NCBI GenBank assembly: GCA_001724265.1
Contig: MEDY01000071.1
Span: 28,708-92,707 of the forward strand
Source: Rhizaria sp. SCN 62-66
Lineage: Eukaryota; Rhizaria, unplaced
Direction of reading: 5' to 3'
Length of the DNA: 64,000 bases
Shown: piece after piece, positions 32,801-44,100 of the stretch
Layout of the letters: every line of letters begins with the position of its first letter
Numbering within the stretch: position 1 is the first letter of the stretch
The notes under the pieces: generated by a model
The model's database searches: none
What the model was told of the DNA's origin: nothing
The model's input: only the letters and a program-made list of their open reading frames with translations
Translations under genes and position numbers: made by a program

Positions 32801-35352
32801 TACACGTTGCCCTGCACGAGGGCCTCGAGGCGCGTGTCGGCGAGCAGCTGGCGCGGCCAGGCCGCGATGTCGCCCAGTGTCAGCGCCTGCATCGCGGGCG
32901 CCAGCTCGGACATCGGGAAGGCGTCGGCCAGGGTCAGTCCGGCGATGGCGTTAGCGTACTTGTACGGCACGCGGAAGCGCGAGTTGGCGAGCTGCTCGAG
33001 CGCGGCCTCGCGGAGCACGTCGAAACGCGCCTGCTGGGGCGTGAAGTCGGCACCAGCGATGCGCGAAGCCACGCCCTTGAAGAAGGACAGCAGGCCCTCA
33101 GTGTAGCCAGTCAGCGTGAGCGTCGCGCCCTGCTTCGACATCGTGAAGGAGGCCTTGTAGCCGCACTGCGCGGGGTGGAACGAGAAATCCTGGATGAGGT
33201 CGTCGAACATCTTGCCGTAGATGAGCGAGGTCGCGGCGTGCTTGGCCGTGCTGCCCGCAAGCGTGGTCCACCAGCGCAGCTTGAGCACCACCGTGGGGCG
33301 GTCATACGTCGCGTCCTGCTTGTACCACACGCGCACCGCGGGCGCCGTCGCCGTCTCCGGGATCGCGGCCAGCGCGGCCGCGGCGGCGGCGTCGGGAGAG
33401 GCGTCGCCCGTGGAGGCCGCGGTGGCCGCCGCGAGGGCCGGAGCGGCGATGGTGTCGACCTCGTGGATGATGACGGGGGGAGCGATGTGCACGACGGAGT
33501 CCTCGGGCACGGTGTCGACGAAGGCGCCACCGTTAAGGTCGTAGAAGGGCTTGAGCTTGAGTGTCTCCTTGGTGGGGAGCCACTTGTTCTTCTCGGGCAG
33601 CGCGAAAACATCGCTGGCCTGCGCCAGGAGACTCTTCTGGCCGGGGGCAGCGAAGCGGGCCCAGAGGTCCTTCTGCTCCTCGTTGAAGGAGCGGATGCCG
33701 AACTTGATGTTGTAGTGGTGCTCCGTCTGGTCCAGGGTGACGCCGAAGAGCGTGTCAACCTTAGGAGCAGAGATAAAGAGGGTCATCTTGCTGGGAGTGA
33801 AGGCGTCAAGCATAGCCGTGACGTCCTTCGCGGACCACTGGTGGAAGAGCACATCGCCCGACACGACATGCTCGCGACGCTGCCAGCGCATCGACGCGGA
33901 GAGACGCGAGACAACCTTGCGCGGGTCGGCCTTGGGCTGCCAGTTGAAGCCGAGCTCGGCGATCTTGGCCATCTCGTCGTAGCGCCACTGCTCCACGCCC
34001 TGGGCGCGGACCACCGAGAGGTACTGGTACACGGCGGCGATGATCTCGTCCGCGTGCGGCACGCCGCGCGCAGTCATCGTCACGTCCACAGTGAACAGTC
34101 CAAAGGTGTGCGCGTTGACCTGGAGCCCGGCGTTGAGGGCGGTGATCCAGCCCTTAGCGCGCAGCAGCGAGACGAGCGAGCCCGCGCCGTCGGCCTCGAT
34201 GAGGTGCGCGATGTAGGACGCCGCGTTAGTCTCGTAGCTCGCGATCTGCGACGGGACGGGCCACTGCAGAGACAGCGTCTGCTCGCGGCGCACGGGTGCG
34301 TAGTAGACGGTGGAGCCGACCAGGGACGCGTTGTACACAGTGGCGTGCGTGTCGTTGTACTTGACGGAGCGCGAGTGCGCAGGGCGCTCACCGCTGGGGC
34401 GGACCTCGGAGAAGGTCTGGTCGACCCACATGGCGAGGGTCTTGAGCTCGTGGCCGCCTAGCACGACGACGCGCATGTTGCCCGCGGTGTAGAACTCCTC
34501 CCAGAGCTTGACGAGCTCGGCGCGGAGGCGTTCCTTGGGGTGCGCGCCCAGCGTCTCGACGGAGCCGGTGCCGAACTTGGAATAGGGCGACGAGGGCGAC
34601 GCGACGTGGCGACGGATCTGCTGCGAGCGCCAGCCGTCAGACTCAATGTTCTTGCGGTGCTCGGCGTTGACGGCGTTCATCTCGCGGTCCGTGTTATCGA
34701 CAGAGAGCGAGGGCGCGATGAAGAACTGGGCGAAGTGGTCGAGGCCATCCTTGAGGTACGAGGGGAACACGTCGAAGTAGTAGTTGGTGTTCTCCATCGA
34801 GGTGTATGCGTTATTACCGCCGCCGTGCTTCTGGATGTAGGACTCGAAGGCGTTCTCGGAAGGGTACTTCTTGGTGCCGAGGAAGAGCATGTGCTCGAGG
34901 AAGTGGGCGAGGCCAGCAACGTCAGACGGGTCGTTGAAGTAGCCGACGCCGACATCGACGGAGCAGGCAGCCTTGCCGGTGTCGGGGTCTGAGATGAGGA
35001 GAACCTCGAGACCGTTCGCGAGACGGATCTGCGCGTACTTGTTCGTGTCCATCTCACCGGATTCGATGGTGGCGTCGCCAGAGTTGTTGAGACCCGGGTA
35101 GTTGGGGATCTTGGACTCGTCCAGGGTGCCCGCGCCAACACTGTCAAGCATGGTCTTGGCCTTGTTGGTGGGCTTAGCCTGCGCAGCGTCCAAGCGCATG
35201 TAGTTGCGGAGGCCATCACCACGGCGAAGCGGGATGTTCTCGTAGCCCTCAAGCTCCACCACGTTCTCCGAGAAGAGGCCATGGTTAAGCCCCGTCGCGG
35301 CTACAACCGCGACCAGTGCCATCAACAGTGCCAAAAGCACATGCTGTGACAT
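29809..35352 (-). CDS. Secreted M16 metalloprotease (insulysin type) with long acidic tail
   Basis: This single exon has 1847 residues, ATG to TAA. A signal peptide is visible (SQHVLLALLMALVAVVAATG). The M16 zinc motif is H150-F-L-E-H154 in VAGLAHFLEHMLFLGTKKYP, and the third ligand is Glu231 in AVNAEHRKN, so the inverted HxxEH set is complete. The second half continues as in insulin-degrading enzyme (YVDMRVQTFLSTYRKELDAT, MLGYIVWA-like EQMGYIVWAYG). Insulysins are usually about 1000 residues. Here a tail of roughly 700 residues follows, with Asn/Ala/Val-rich segments bearing many N-glycosylation sequons, Glu/Asp/Ala/Leu acidic repeats, short hydrophobic LE motifs (GAFLELE, SSFVELP, ISFLETE), and a terminal PAAA repeat. 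It likely acts in the secretory pathway or outside the cell. Catalytic assignment is firm; the role of the tail is unknown. Confidence 0.92.
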   Translation of the reverse strand: MSQHVLLALLMALVAVVAATGLNHGLFSENVVELEGYENIPLRRGDGLRNYMRLDAAQAKPTNKAKTMLDSVGAGTLDESKIPNYPGLNNSGDATIESGEMDTNKYAQIRLANGLEVLLISDPDTGKAACSVDVGVGYFNDPSDVAGLAHFLEHMLFLGTKKYPSENAFESYIQKHGGGNNAYTSMENTNYYFDVFPSYLKDGLDHFAQFFIAPSLSVDNTDREMNAVNAEHRKNIESDGWRSQQIRRHVASPSSPYSKFGTGSVETLGAHPKERLRAELVKLWEEFYTAGNMRVVVLGGHELKTLAMWVDQTFSEVRPSGERPAHSRSVKYNDTHATVYNASLVGSTVYYAPVRREQTLSLQWPVPSQIASYETNAASYIAHLIEADGAGSLVSLLRAKGWITALNAGLQVNAHTFGLFTVDVTMTARGVPHADEIIAAVYQYLSVVRAQGVEQWRYDEMAKIAELGFNWQPKADPRKVVSRLSASMRWQRREHVVSGDVLFHQWSAKDVTAMLDAFTPSKMTLFISAPKVDTLFGVTLDQTEHHYNIKFGIRSFNEEQKDLWARFAAPGQKSLLAQASDVFALPEKNKWLPTKETLKLKPFYDLNGGAFVDTVPEDSVVHIAPPVIIHEVDTIAAPALAAATAASTGDASPDAAAAAALAAIPETATAPAVRVWYKQDATYDRPTVVLKLRWWTTLAGSTAKHAATSLIYGKMFDDLIQDFSFHPAQCGYKASFTMSKQGATLTLTGYTEGLLSFFKGVASRIAGADFTPQQARFDVLREAALEQLANSRFRVPYKYANAIAGLTLADAFPMSELAPAMQALTLGDIAAWPRQLLADTRLEALVQGNVYAWQAREFVDEAMATLPYKSVRSTFLPSRVAEERAALRRPVLDGRYTVATTALDPHEPNSMVYNVYQLGRANSTLDKLYMDVLDHFMRKAAYNALRTQEQMGYIVWAYGSATSDVSEFTLQVQSATFPPDYVDMRVQTFLSTYRKELDATLTPAAFAKTVMTLYDTKLTNATTLMEHARENWGAIENQKYNYMQRFVDSQLLLKKINVAGLLDFYDRVFGFGAYSGKSLSIQIASHAHLSKMNGTIAAAPARFPVHTPLPVPAGAPWAPATQPDGPVAALRAAPALSANWTAVQIAERSRSVFEHLQLAKKGNKALAAADANATKTDADKRLAEETARLTAAYVANATAESNAKIANASNTIAVADVKIAAATAAAASTAAAAIASVNATAASTNATANASAVAPVAPVAVAPVAVAAASNASVNATAVVANATVAANATVAKTGAFLELETVISTAASAAQLATTTNAIVSDQWDVLAVASAAYALGHMPEIRAFAGSVPKPTAARAPRRARIASEAADAVAAEMAPATLLEAATGVSAAAQAAAQASQRRAAAVRAMMLETEVMNAIVAEDRAQAAMEARLATAGSAATDAATDCASTSSFVELPVIEQSLEAQSISFLETEADTELDLDLDLEAETEAEADSELEAESEAEAEFELESELDAEAETEVDVEAAMDASLAAEIASESQYFYDDSVLIAPSPFEQRRLYRPIMVKRIPVAYEPRQRSYVLPDGSPIDRAQLEEMRRKQQQPTKTNDSQLEEFFDISDKTGNTGNKTATPAAAPAAAPAAAPAAVTAPTTYTVRADPPHVAFSYDGRDSDVAVKLDVVFAADNKQARGNVTVGQLPQLKKALYRSPMLRGVPAPPALSIAASAPSSVVVKPSIDEASVVQYTKRSTTVTATIAAMAMNGTVTASANATVASLPAAPAAAPAAAPAAAPAAAAPAAAPAAAAPVGAAAPVAAAAAPAAATAAPAAATAAPAAAAAPVAAAAPAAAAAM
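29815..30040 (-). repeat. Imperfect Ala/Pro codon repeat (PAAA)
   Basis: The 3' end of the M16 protease gene is an imperfect array of 12-18 bp units encoding PAAA/APAAA. A second short PAAA array lies near 30430-30470. Confidence 0.8.
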
Positions 35353-35911
35353 GATTCACTGTAAATGTGCAAACCAAAAGTAGTGAAATGTGCAAGCAAA
35401 GTGAGACACAGAAAGTATAAACCAATGAGTGGGGCCTCCCTTGGGATGGATGGTTCGACGGCAAATAACATCATGTAAAAGAACATTCCCGTCAGCCTAT
35501 ACAAGTGTCTGGGAAGTATATGATTTTTTAGTGGGTACAATATCGTGTCGAATCACTCTTAAAAGGAAAACCGGAAACTATTCCCCTCTAATAGATGGCT
35601 AAGGTCGTGTCGTCACTCGGCCTCCCCTCCTTCACGATTCCCTCTCGACGATTTTTTGCGAACCGTTCCTGCCAGACAGAGTGATTCTTCTCGACGTCAA
35701 GGAAGCAAACTTCCGTGTCCTGTAGCCGACCATATGATCGTTCTAATGAAAATGTTTTTTACTAATCAGTATTTCTGTAATGCATTCTTTGTATCCATGT
35801 AATAATATGTTCTATCATGCCACCTATATCTCCCCGCACCACATTCTGCGAAGATGCTTTGCTCACAGTGCGCGACGCTTTTCCCCCGCTATTGCTTCCG
35901 CGCAGACCCCA
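35353..35911. other. Divergent promoter region (M16 protease / Nopp140)
   Basis: AT-rich DNA between two divergent starts. No ORF with coding composition and no RNA gene is visible. Confidence 0.55.
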
Positions 35912-37840
35912 ATGAGTTCCCTCAACACTCTTGTGTACCAGTACATGATGAGCAAGGGCTTGATCCGCGCGGCCAAGGAGTTCGCCAAGGAGTCCGGTGT
36001 GGCCTCCAACATTGAAGCCAGTGCCATGCTCGAGGCCATCTACAACACGTTCGAGGAGAAGACCGCCGGCCCCAGCGACAAGCGCGCCAAGAAGGCCGGC
36101 GCCAAGGACAGCGACCGCGTCGTTCAGCTCGGCAAGGGCAAGGGCTCCGACTCGGACTCTAGCTCCGACTCCGATTCCGATTCCTCTGATTCCGACTCGG
36201 ATGCGAAGCCCGCTGCCAAGAAGGTTGCCGCCCCCGCCGCCAAGAAGGCTGACTCAGACTCGGACTCCTCGGACTCTGACTCCTCTGATTCGGACGCGAA
36301 GCCCGCTGCTAAGAAGGCCCCCGTCGCCGCCGCCAAGCACGCTGTGAAGAAGCCTATGACCGACTCGGACTCCTCCGACTCCTCCGACTCGTCCGACTCT
36401 GACGCTAAGCCCGCTGCCAAGCCCGTCGCCAAGGCTGCCCCTGCCGCCAAGAAGCCCGCTTCCGACTCCGATTCTGACTCGGACTCGTCCGACTCTGATG
36501 CAAAGCCCGCCGCCAAGCCCGCTGCTAAGGCCGCTCCCGCTAAGAAGCCTGTTTCCGACTCGGACTCCTCGGACTCTGATTCCTCCGACTCAGACGCCAA
36601 GCCTGCCACTAAGTCCGCTTCTAAGCCTGCTGTTAAGCCTGCTGCTAAGAAGCCCGTCTCCGATTCCGACTCCGACTCTGATTCCTCGGACTCGGACGCT
36701 AAGCCCGCTGCTAAGCCTGCTGTTAAGCCTGCTGCTAAGAAGCCCGTCTCCGAATCCGACTCCGACTCTGATTCCTCGGACTCGGACGCTAAGCCCGCTG
36801 CTAAGCCCGCTGCTAAGCCTGCTGCCAAGGCCGCCGTCCCTGCTGCGAAGAAGCCTGTTTCTGATTCGGATTCGGATTCGGACTCCTCTGACTCCGATGC
36901 TAAGCCTGCTGCCAAGCCTGCTGCTAAGCCCGCTGTCACGGCCAAGAAGCCCGTCTCTGACTCCGACTCTTCTAGTGACTCTGACTCCTCGGACTCTGAT
37001 GCTAAGCCCGCCGCCAAGAAGCCTGTCGTGGCTGCCAAGCCCGCCGTTGCGTCCAAGAAGGCCTCTGTCTCCTCCGGCTCCGACTCCGACTCCGACTCGT
37101 CTGACTCTGATGCCAAGCCCGTCGCCAAGAAGGCCGCCCCTGTTGCTGCTGCGAAGATGCCAGTCTCGGACTCCGACTCGGATTCCGACTCTGACTCTTC
37201 GTCGTCTGTGTCTGATGCTAAGCCCGCTGCTAAGCCCGCTGCCAAGGCTGCTCCCGCTGCTGCTGCGAAGCCTGCTGCCAAAAAGCCTGTCTCGGACTCT
37301 GACTCCAGCTCCGATTCCGACTCTGATTCTGATTAGGATGCTAAGCCCGTTGCCAAGAAGGCCATTGCGCCCATGAAGATGGCCGCTGCAAGCGACAGTG
37401 ACAGCGACTCCGACGCGAAGCCTGCTGTGAAGAAGGCTGCGCCCCTGAAGATGGCCGCTGACAGCGACTCCGACTCCGACTCTGACTCGAGTAGCAGCAG
37501 CTCCGATTCCGAATCTGAAGACGAGGCCCCTAAGAACAAGAAGGCCGCCGCCAAGACCCCCGCGCGCTCTGCGACGTCGGACCGCATTGTGGGCTCGGCC
37601 AACAACACGCCGTTCCGCCGCGTCGCCGACTCTGAGGCGGAGGAGCTGCACCCTCTGATGCGCAACAACTCCTACGCTGCACAGAAGTCCATCGGTGCCG
37701 CCACCCTTTTTGGCCAGAACGCCGACAACGTGCTGATCAAGACCCAGGGCAAGTCGTTCATCAAGGCCAAGAACAAGTTTAAGAACAACTACCGCGGCGG
37801 TGAGCTCGACTGCGTTGTGCGCAGTCACAAGTTCAACTGA
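35912..37840 (+). CDS. Nopp140/SRP40 nucleolar phosphoprotein; one in-frame TAG
   Basis: The ATG at 35912 starts SSLNTLVYQYMMSKGLIRAA, an N-terminal LisH-like segment typical of Nopp140/SRP40. About a dozen repeats follow, alternating acidic Ser/Asp blocks (casein-kinase-2-like sites) with basic Lys/Pro/Ala linkers such as AKPAAKPAAKK. The conserved SRP40 C-terminal domain closes the protein: TPFRRV, then GKSFIKAKNKFKNNYRGGEL and HKFN, then TGA. Nopp140 is a nucleolar and Cajal-body chaperone of small nucleolar RNPs. Codon 475 is TAG (37334-37336), between ...SDSDSDSD and DAKPVAKK, in exactly the same frame as the downstream repeats and the conserved domain. Other repeats have Ser at this place (SDSDAKP). 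Termination there would delete the most conserved domain. Length with read-through is 642 residues. Confidence 0.92.
36120..37340 (+). repeat. Ser/Asp - Lys/Pro/Ala coding repeat array
   Basis: About a dozen imperfect repeats of roughly 75-110 bp encode an acidic (SD)n block followed by AKPAAK-type linkers in Nopp140. Several adjacent units are nearly identical, for example those around 36650 and 36740, suggesting recent unit duplication. Confidence 0.88.
37334..37336 (+). other. In-frame TAG in Nopp140
   Basis: TAG lies between the acidic repeat and the conserved C-terminal domain, in one frame. This is the strongest single case that TAG is read as an amino acid here. Confidence 0.85.
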
Positions 37841-38118
37841 GCATTAAACCTGATATGATGGTCGAACAAAACAATCCGCTGGTGGTTTGTTTCGTTGTGC
37901 ATGTCTGCCGAGCTTCACAAATCTCCTTATCTTTATCATGACGTCCAGTTGATGCCGAAGGTGGCCAAAGAATATAAACAATACAGAGAGAAAACATTGA
38001 ACACAATGCATGCACAACACACGAACTACCATGGACTGGTGTAGATTAAAAATGACTATTGTATACATTGTAGACTAGATAAACGAGCTCATGTGTGTGT
38101 AAATACATCAACGGGAGC

Positions 38119-41100
38119 TCATTCTAACTCGGCAGTCGTCGTCGCCTCCGCACTGCTGTTCGTCGTCGTGCTCGCTGGCACAGCCGCTGCCTTCGCCATC
38201 GCTGCAGCAACTGCAGCACTGACGACGGGCAGCTCGCCTGCGGCCTTGCCGGGTGGCGCGCTCTGCGGCTGCGCACTGAGCCCCGCGCTCATAATGAGGT
38301 TCACCGGCAGCGCGGTCTGGATAACGTGCTGCACGCGCCGCCGCAGCCGCGAAAGCTCTTGGTCAACCATCTGCATCCGCACCGGCAACGACAAACCGTC
38401 CCCAGCGCCTGTCGCAGCAGCTGCTGCTGCTCCTGCGCCGGACGCTGCTGCGCCCGCGGCGGCTGCGGCCCCGCTGGCAACTGCGCGCGCGGCCTCGATG
38501 CGGCCGTTGAGAGCGGCCATCTCGCGGCCCACGGTCATCATCGCCGCGGTCTGCGCCTTGGCGTCGTTGCGCAGCGCCGCGATGTCGCCCGCCTGCTGCG
38601 TAGCAGTCGCCGTCAGCGCGGTAACCTGGCGCTCCAACGCGCTCGCGCGCGCCGCAGCCGTGGCCGCAGCGGTTGCAGACTCTTGCTGGAGCTTCGCCAG
38701 AGCAGCGCGGAGGGCCTCCGCTGCCGCCGCCTCGGCCGCGCGCTCGTCCGCACGCTCATCAGCTTCGCGGCGCGCGTTAGTCACAGCGGCGGCGAGATCA
38801 GCGTCAGCCTGCGCAGCACGACGCGAGGCCTGCATGCGCTCAGCTGTCGCGTCTGCAGTCGCGGTCTCGAGCTGTGCGCGCGTGGCCGCGGCACGGGCCA
38901 GCTCGCCCTCGAGCTCGGCGACGCGCTCCTGCAATCGCTCGCGCTGCGCACGCTCCCAGCGCTCCGCGGCAGCCGCCACATCGGCCTCGGCGCGCGCGGC
39001 TGCTGCGTCCTGTGCCGTGCGTAGCTGCGACTGTGCGGCGCGCGCGAGCGCCGTTGTGGCGGCCAGTGAGCGTGCGGCGCGGTCAATGGTCGCCGCACGG
39101 GCCGTGGCCTGTTCCTGTGCGAGTGCAAGGCGCGTGGAGAGATCGTGGCCTTCGCGCAAATGACGCGCCTCCATGGCGCGCACACGGTCGATGAGCATGC
39201 GGATGTGTGCGAGGCCCTCCTGGTGCGACTGATGAGCCTCAGCATGCGACTGGCGCGCCGAGGTGAGCTCCTTCTCGGTGCCCCGCAGCTGCGCACGCAG
39301 AGCTCCAACAGCATGTGAGAGTTCTTCCTTGCCCATCTCTGCCAGCGCGAGCTGCAACACAAGGTCGTCGACCTGTGACTGGAACGCACGCGCCGCGCGC
39401 CGGTCGGACATCGTCCCCGCGCCAGCGCTGCCTGCACCCAGGTCCCCGTATACGCCCGCCGCGGCGAGACCCGTGGCCGCGGCGGTAGCTGCGGCGACGA
39501 CGCCGCCCGCGGGCCGCGCGACATCATCAAGCACGTGGCGAGTGAGGTTGTACTCTGTGCCAAGCGCAGCGTACGCGGCCGCGGGGTCGAGCTGGGACTC
39601 ATCACGCGCGCGCGTGACCGACGTCCAGTGGTAGAATGTCGACTCGCCGGAGCCCATGGCCCAGATGCGCCGCACAACAAGTGCGTCAGCAACGACAAGC
39701 GCGTTCGAGTACTTCGCAGACGCCTGTAGCGTGCCACGAAAAGCCATTGTGCGCGCATCCCAGGTGTAGATGCGCGGGTCTTGTCCGCACGACCACACTT
39801 GGTCCCCGACGAGTAGCAGGCACTGCACGCGCGCGCCGGGAAGCTCGACCGACGACAGTGGCACCGGCGCCGCGCCCAAGGTCCACGACGTGATCACGCC
39901 CGTCTCCGTCGCCGTCCACACGGTGGAGCCCGTGGAGATGATTGACAGCACAGAGCCGCGGGCCAGGTCCAGCGCGGCCACGCACACGCCCGTGGAGAGG
40001 TCCCACAAACGCAGGACGCCGTCGTCGCCACCAGAGTAGAGCAGAGACAGCGCCGCTGGTCCGCGCGCGGCCGCGGCGTCAATCGCGGCGGCGGCGGTTG
40101 CGGCGTCCTTCGTGTTAGCTGCAGCAGTCGTCATCGCCGTGGACGTCACCGCTCCTGCTGCAGCCGCGTCACCCGCAGTGGTTGCAGCAGTGACCGTAGA
40201 TCCTGTCGGTGAAGGTGCAGGAACGATGGCATCAGTGGGAATCGCGCTGGCGCCGTCGGGCCTGACCGCAAGTCCGCATGACAATGGCAACAGACTGCGC
40301 ACGCCGTTCGTGTGTCCGACAAGCACACGCCTAAATGTGCCATCGCGACTCCACACCGCGATAGAGAAGTCCAGCGACGCTGTGACAACGCACGTCGATG
40401 TGGGGGCAATCGCGGTGACACAGCCTGCGTGCAAGTGCAGAGTGCGCACGAGGCGGCGGTCCACGGCGCGGTACACCAGCACAGTGCCGCGGCGAGTGCC
40501 GACCCACACCGTATCAAACGGAAAGCCAGTATTAAGCTCTTCAGACAGCGGCGGTGCGACGGGCGATTGCTGTTGCTGCGCAGACGCATCGCCAGCACCA
40601 TGGCCGGTTGCGTTGGCAGGAGAAGTGGTGGAGAGCTTTGAGGGCGACGCAGCAGAGGGCGAGAGCGCGCGCCTGCCGCCGGCCAAAGCGCCCTTGGCGT
40701 CGGCGCGGCGGGCTGCGCCGCCGCTGGCGTTGGTGGGCGAGGCTTTGCCCGAAAGTGTGCAGTCGCTCACCGTCGCAGCACCGGCATCACCACCGTTGCC
40801 GTCACCGCCGTTATCATCGTCGTCATCGTCCTCGTCATCCTCGTTGTCGTCGCCGTCGTCACCACCGTCAAGCCCGTCGCCAGCGCTACCGCGACCGCGG
40901 GCCTTGGCCGCCAACAGCAGCGCCAGACGTTCCGCGCGCACCACAGGATGGCCCACTGGGATTTTATTGACCGCAGTCAACTGCGCCAGATTGAGATTGC
41001 CGGCGCCACCAGCGGACCCTGCGTTGCTCGCTCCAGCACCGGCCTTGCCCTGTCCGCGAGCGCGACGCGACGCCGCACGGCCTCCTGCAGCAGCCACCGC

Positions 41101-44100
41101 GGTCGAAGCGTCCTCGTCGTCGCCGCCAGCCTCACCCTTGGCAGCGCCGCTGCCGCTGGCATTGCTGTTCGAGTTTGCGTTGTTGGCGCCCTTGCGCTTC
41201 TTGCCGCCTGCAGCAGCGGCGCGCTCCCACTCGGCCAGCGCGCGCTCGTCCGCGGGCACGCCGCCGACGGGCACGAACGCCACACAGGCGGCGACGTCCT
41301 GCGGCGAGAGACTGGCCAGCACAGCGCCCGTCTTGGGGTCGCGCACCGTCACGCCGCCCGCGCGCTCGACGCACCACATGGCGCCCGCCGCGCGCACGGC
41401 GCCACGCAGCGAGGACGACGGCGTCGCGCCCGCCAGCGCCTGCTGTGGCTCCAGGGCCTGCCACTGGGACACGCTGCCCGCGGCGGGCGACAGCGGCGAC
41501 GGGGCGCTCGCGCCGGACCCCGGGCCAGCGCCAGCGCCGGCGCCGGCAGCACCGGAGCGAGTGCCGGCGCGGGCGCCGCGTGCGTTCACGCCAGCGTTCG
41601 CGGCGCTTGAGTTGGACGTCGCGGCGGCGGAGTCGCGCTGCTTGCGGTGCGAAGATGACGCGCGCGAACCTGCGCCAGCGCCAGTGCCACGCGCGCCAGC
41701 GCCGCCGCCGGTCGCGCCAGCGGCGTGTGTGGAAGTGCGGGAAGGGGAGCGCGAAGGCGACCGAGCGGGACCCTCGCGCGACACTGCGCCGCCGCGCCGG
41801 CCCGGCTCCGCAGCAGCGCTAGCAGCAGTAGAGCCTGTGATGGCGGGCACACCGGCGGCCGCGATGACGGCGGCAGCCGCGGCAGCCGCGGCCGCGCGCC
41901 TCTCGAGCGCAGCACCCGCGGCGGGGCCTAGGTAGCGCCGCGCGAGCCGCAGCAGCAGCCCGCCGACGCGCGACGCCACCGCGGGGTCTGCGGAGGCGCG
42001 GGCGCGGAGCCCGCCGGCGACGCCGGGCAGCGCGACACGGGTCACACCCGGGCCGCCCGCGGCGGCGGACGCGGCGGCAGCGGCCGCGGCAGCGTCAGCG
42101 GCGGCGAGCGCGGGCAGCGAGGCCGTCGCAGGGCGGGCCGGCGCCGCAAGGGGCGCCGAGGACAGCAGGCTCGTGCTAAGACTGGCCGCGGCGGCCGCGG
42201 CGGCAGAGGACGCCGAGGCCGAGGCCGCCGTGGCGGAGGCGGCGGCGGCGACAGTGGCGAAGGCGGCCGCAGGGTCCGCCTCGTCGGCCTCGACGGGGAC
42301 GCGGATGAGCCGGAAGCCCGCGGGCATGCGGACGCGCAGCCGCAGCAGGTCGTCGACGTTGAGGATGCTGTCTTCGCCGTCCGCACTCGTGACGCGCGGC
42401 GCAACCGCGACAGTCGAGCTAGCTGCAGCAGCAGAGTCAAACGCGTTAGCATCAGTCTGGCCGTGGCTCGGGTGGCGCGCGGCAAGAGACGGCGCGGCAG
42501 GGACAACGCCAAAGCCAGACTGTTGTTGCGGCTGCGATGGAGCGTTGGTGACCGTGGCCGCGACGGTCGCTGCGACCGTGGCGGCCACAGTGGGTGGGAG
42601 CGGCCCGGCGTGTTGCGCCTTGCCGAATGAGGTTCCATCCCAGGGCAGTACGGCCGCGGCGTCGGCGGCGTCTTCCGCGGCAGCGCGCTCGGCCGCACTC
42701 AGTCCTGCGCCTGCGCCGGCTTGACTGTGGCCATGCAAACGCGCGCTCGCGAGATTCGCGTTGCTGTTTGGAGCAAAAAACGCGCTGTCGCTGCCGTCAT
42801 CAGCGGGCGCAACGCCGCTAGCACCGCCAGCAGCACCAGCACCAGCGCCAGCGCCGGCGCCGACGCCGGGGCGGGGCACAGCGACGCCGCCTGCGGTGGA
42901 GGAGGCCGCGTAAGTGTTGTGGAAGCGCGCTGAGATGGGCCCGCGCAGCAGCACGGCGCGGCGTGCGCTCGCCTGCCTTTGCTGGCCCTGCTCGACGCCG
43001 TGGCTGTGGCCTTCAGCGGCAGCAAGCAAGGCGGCGGCGGCCGAGGTAGTGGTGGCTCCGGCCACAGCGGCGGCGGCGGCGCGGGCCGCAGCGAGGTCGA
43101 GCGGGGCAAGCGCGCCCGCGCCCCACTGCGTCGGCGTCGCGGCGCAGTGCGGCGGCAGCGCTGCCTGGGTCGAGCCCGCGCCGCTGGAGCCCGAAGCGGC
43201 GGCGGAGACGGCCAGGAATCGGGTCAGACGGAGCGAGGCTGGGATCGCGGCGGCCGCAGCTACAGCGGCCGAGGACACATCGTTGTTCTGCGCGGCCGCT
43301 GCGGCCGGTGATGAGCTGCTGGTGGGGCCAGGGAGCAGTGGGATCGAGTACGTCGGGGGGTACTGAGGGGCCGCAGACGCAGCGCTGGCATTAGGAAGCC
43401 CGCCATGTCCGCGCGTATTGCTTATGATTGCGGCGCGCGAGATGCCCGGCACGACAATCCCCGGTACACCCGCAGCCGCGGCAGGCATGGGGGCACCGCG
43501 CACGTGCGGCAGCACCGCGCCGTCCGCAGTCGTCGCGGTGGGCGAGCTGTCTGCCGCTCCCGCGGAGGACGGCATGGGCCGCTGCGGGGCCGACGTGAGC
43601 GGCATACGCAGGTCGGAGCGCGGGTTGAACGGCCGAGCCGCGTCCCAGCGCACCGCAGCGGAGTCGACCCCCGTGGCGTCGCCGGTGGCCGTCGCCGTGG
43701 CGTGCAGCGGCGGTGGGGGCGGCTGGAGCTGGGAGCCGAGCGTGGCGGCGAGTCCTTCGACTGAGGAGTTCATGACGCGCGTCGTAGTATTGTTCGCAAG
43801 TGACGGCATGTCGGGCGCCAGGTAGAACGGCGCGCCCACGTGTGCCGCGTGCTGCACAGCAGAACTAGTAAGGAACGGGAACACCTCGCGCAGTGCCGCC
43901 TGCAGCGCGGTCGGTGTGCGCAGCGTGTCAACTGCGATCGCGGCTGGGGCAGTGAAGCGCGAGGAGATGCCAGAGTCTGCGCTCTCGGACGCTGCAGCTG
44001 CCAACGCGGCAAAGGCGTCATCGGGGCCCGTAGTCGCCATAGGCGCAGCGGGAAACGCAGGAGACGAGCTGGCATTCAGGGCCGCTGCAGAAATTGGAGG

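Noticed and set aside
30376-34461. Long plus-strand ORFs (522 and 808 codons) opposite the M16 protease
   Set aside because: Arg/Gly/Val-rich antisense frames caused by high GC; the minus strand has the HFLEH zinc site and a signal peptide.
36124-37281. Minus-strand Glu/Ser/Ala ORF opposite Nopp140
   Set aside because: Mirror image of the Ser/Asp repeat; the plus strand has the conserved N- and C-terminal domains.
37334-37336. Simple pseudogene or sequencing error as the full explanation of the in-frame TAGs
   Set aside because: Six cases, all TAG and none TAA or TGA, in otherwise intact frames do not fit random damage. It remains possible for any single site.
40112-41935. 607-codon plus-strand ORF opposite the WD40 gene
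   Set aside because: Antisense shadow of Ala/Ser-rich coding DNA; no domain seen.
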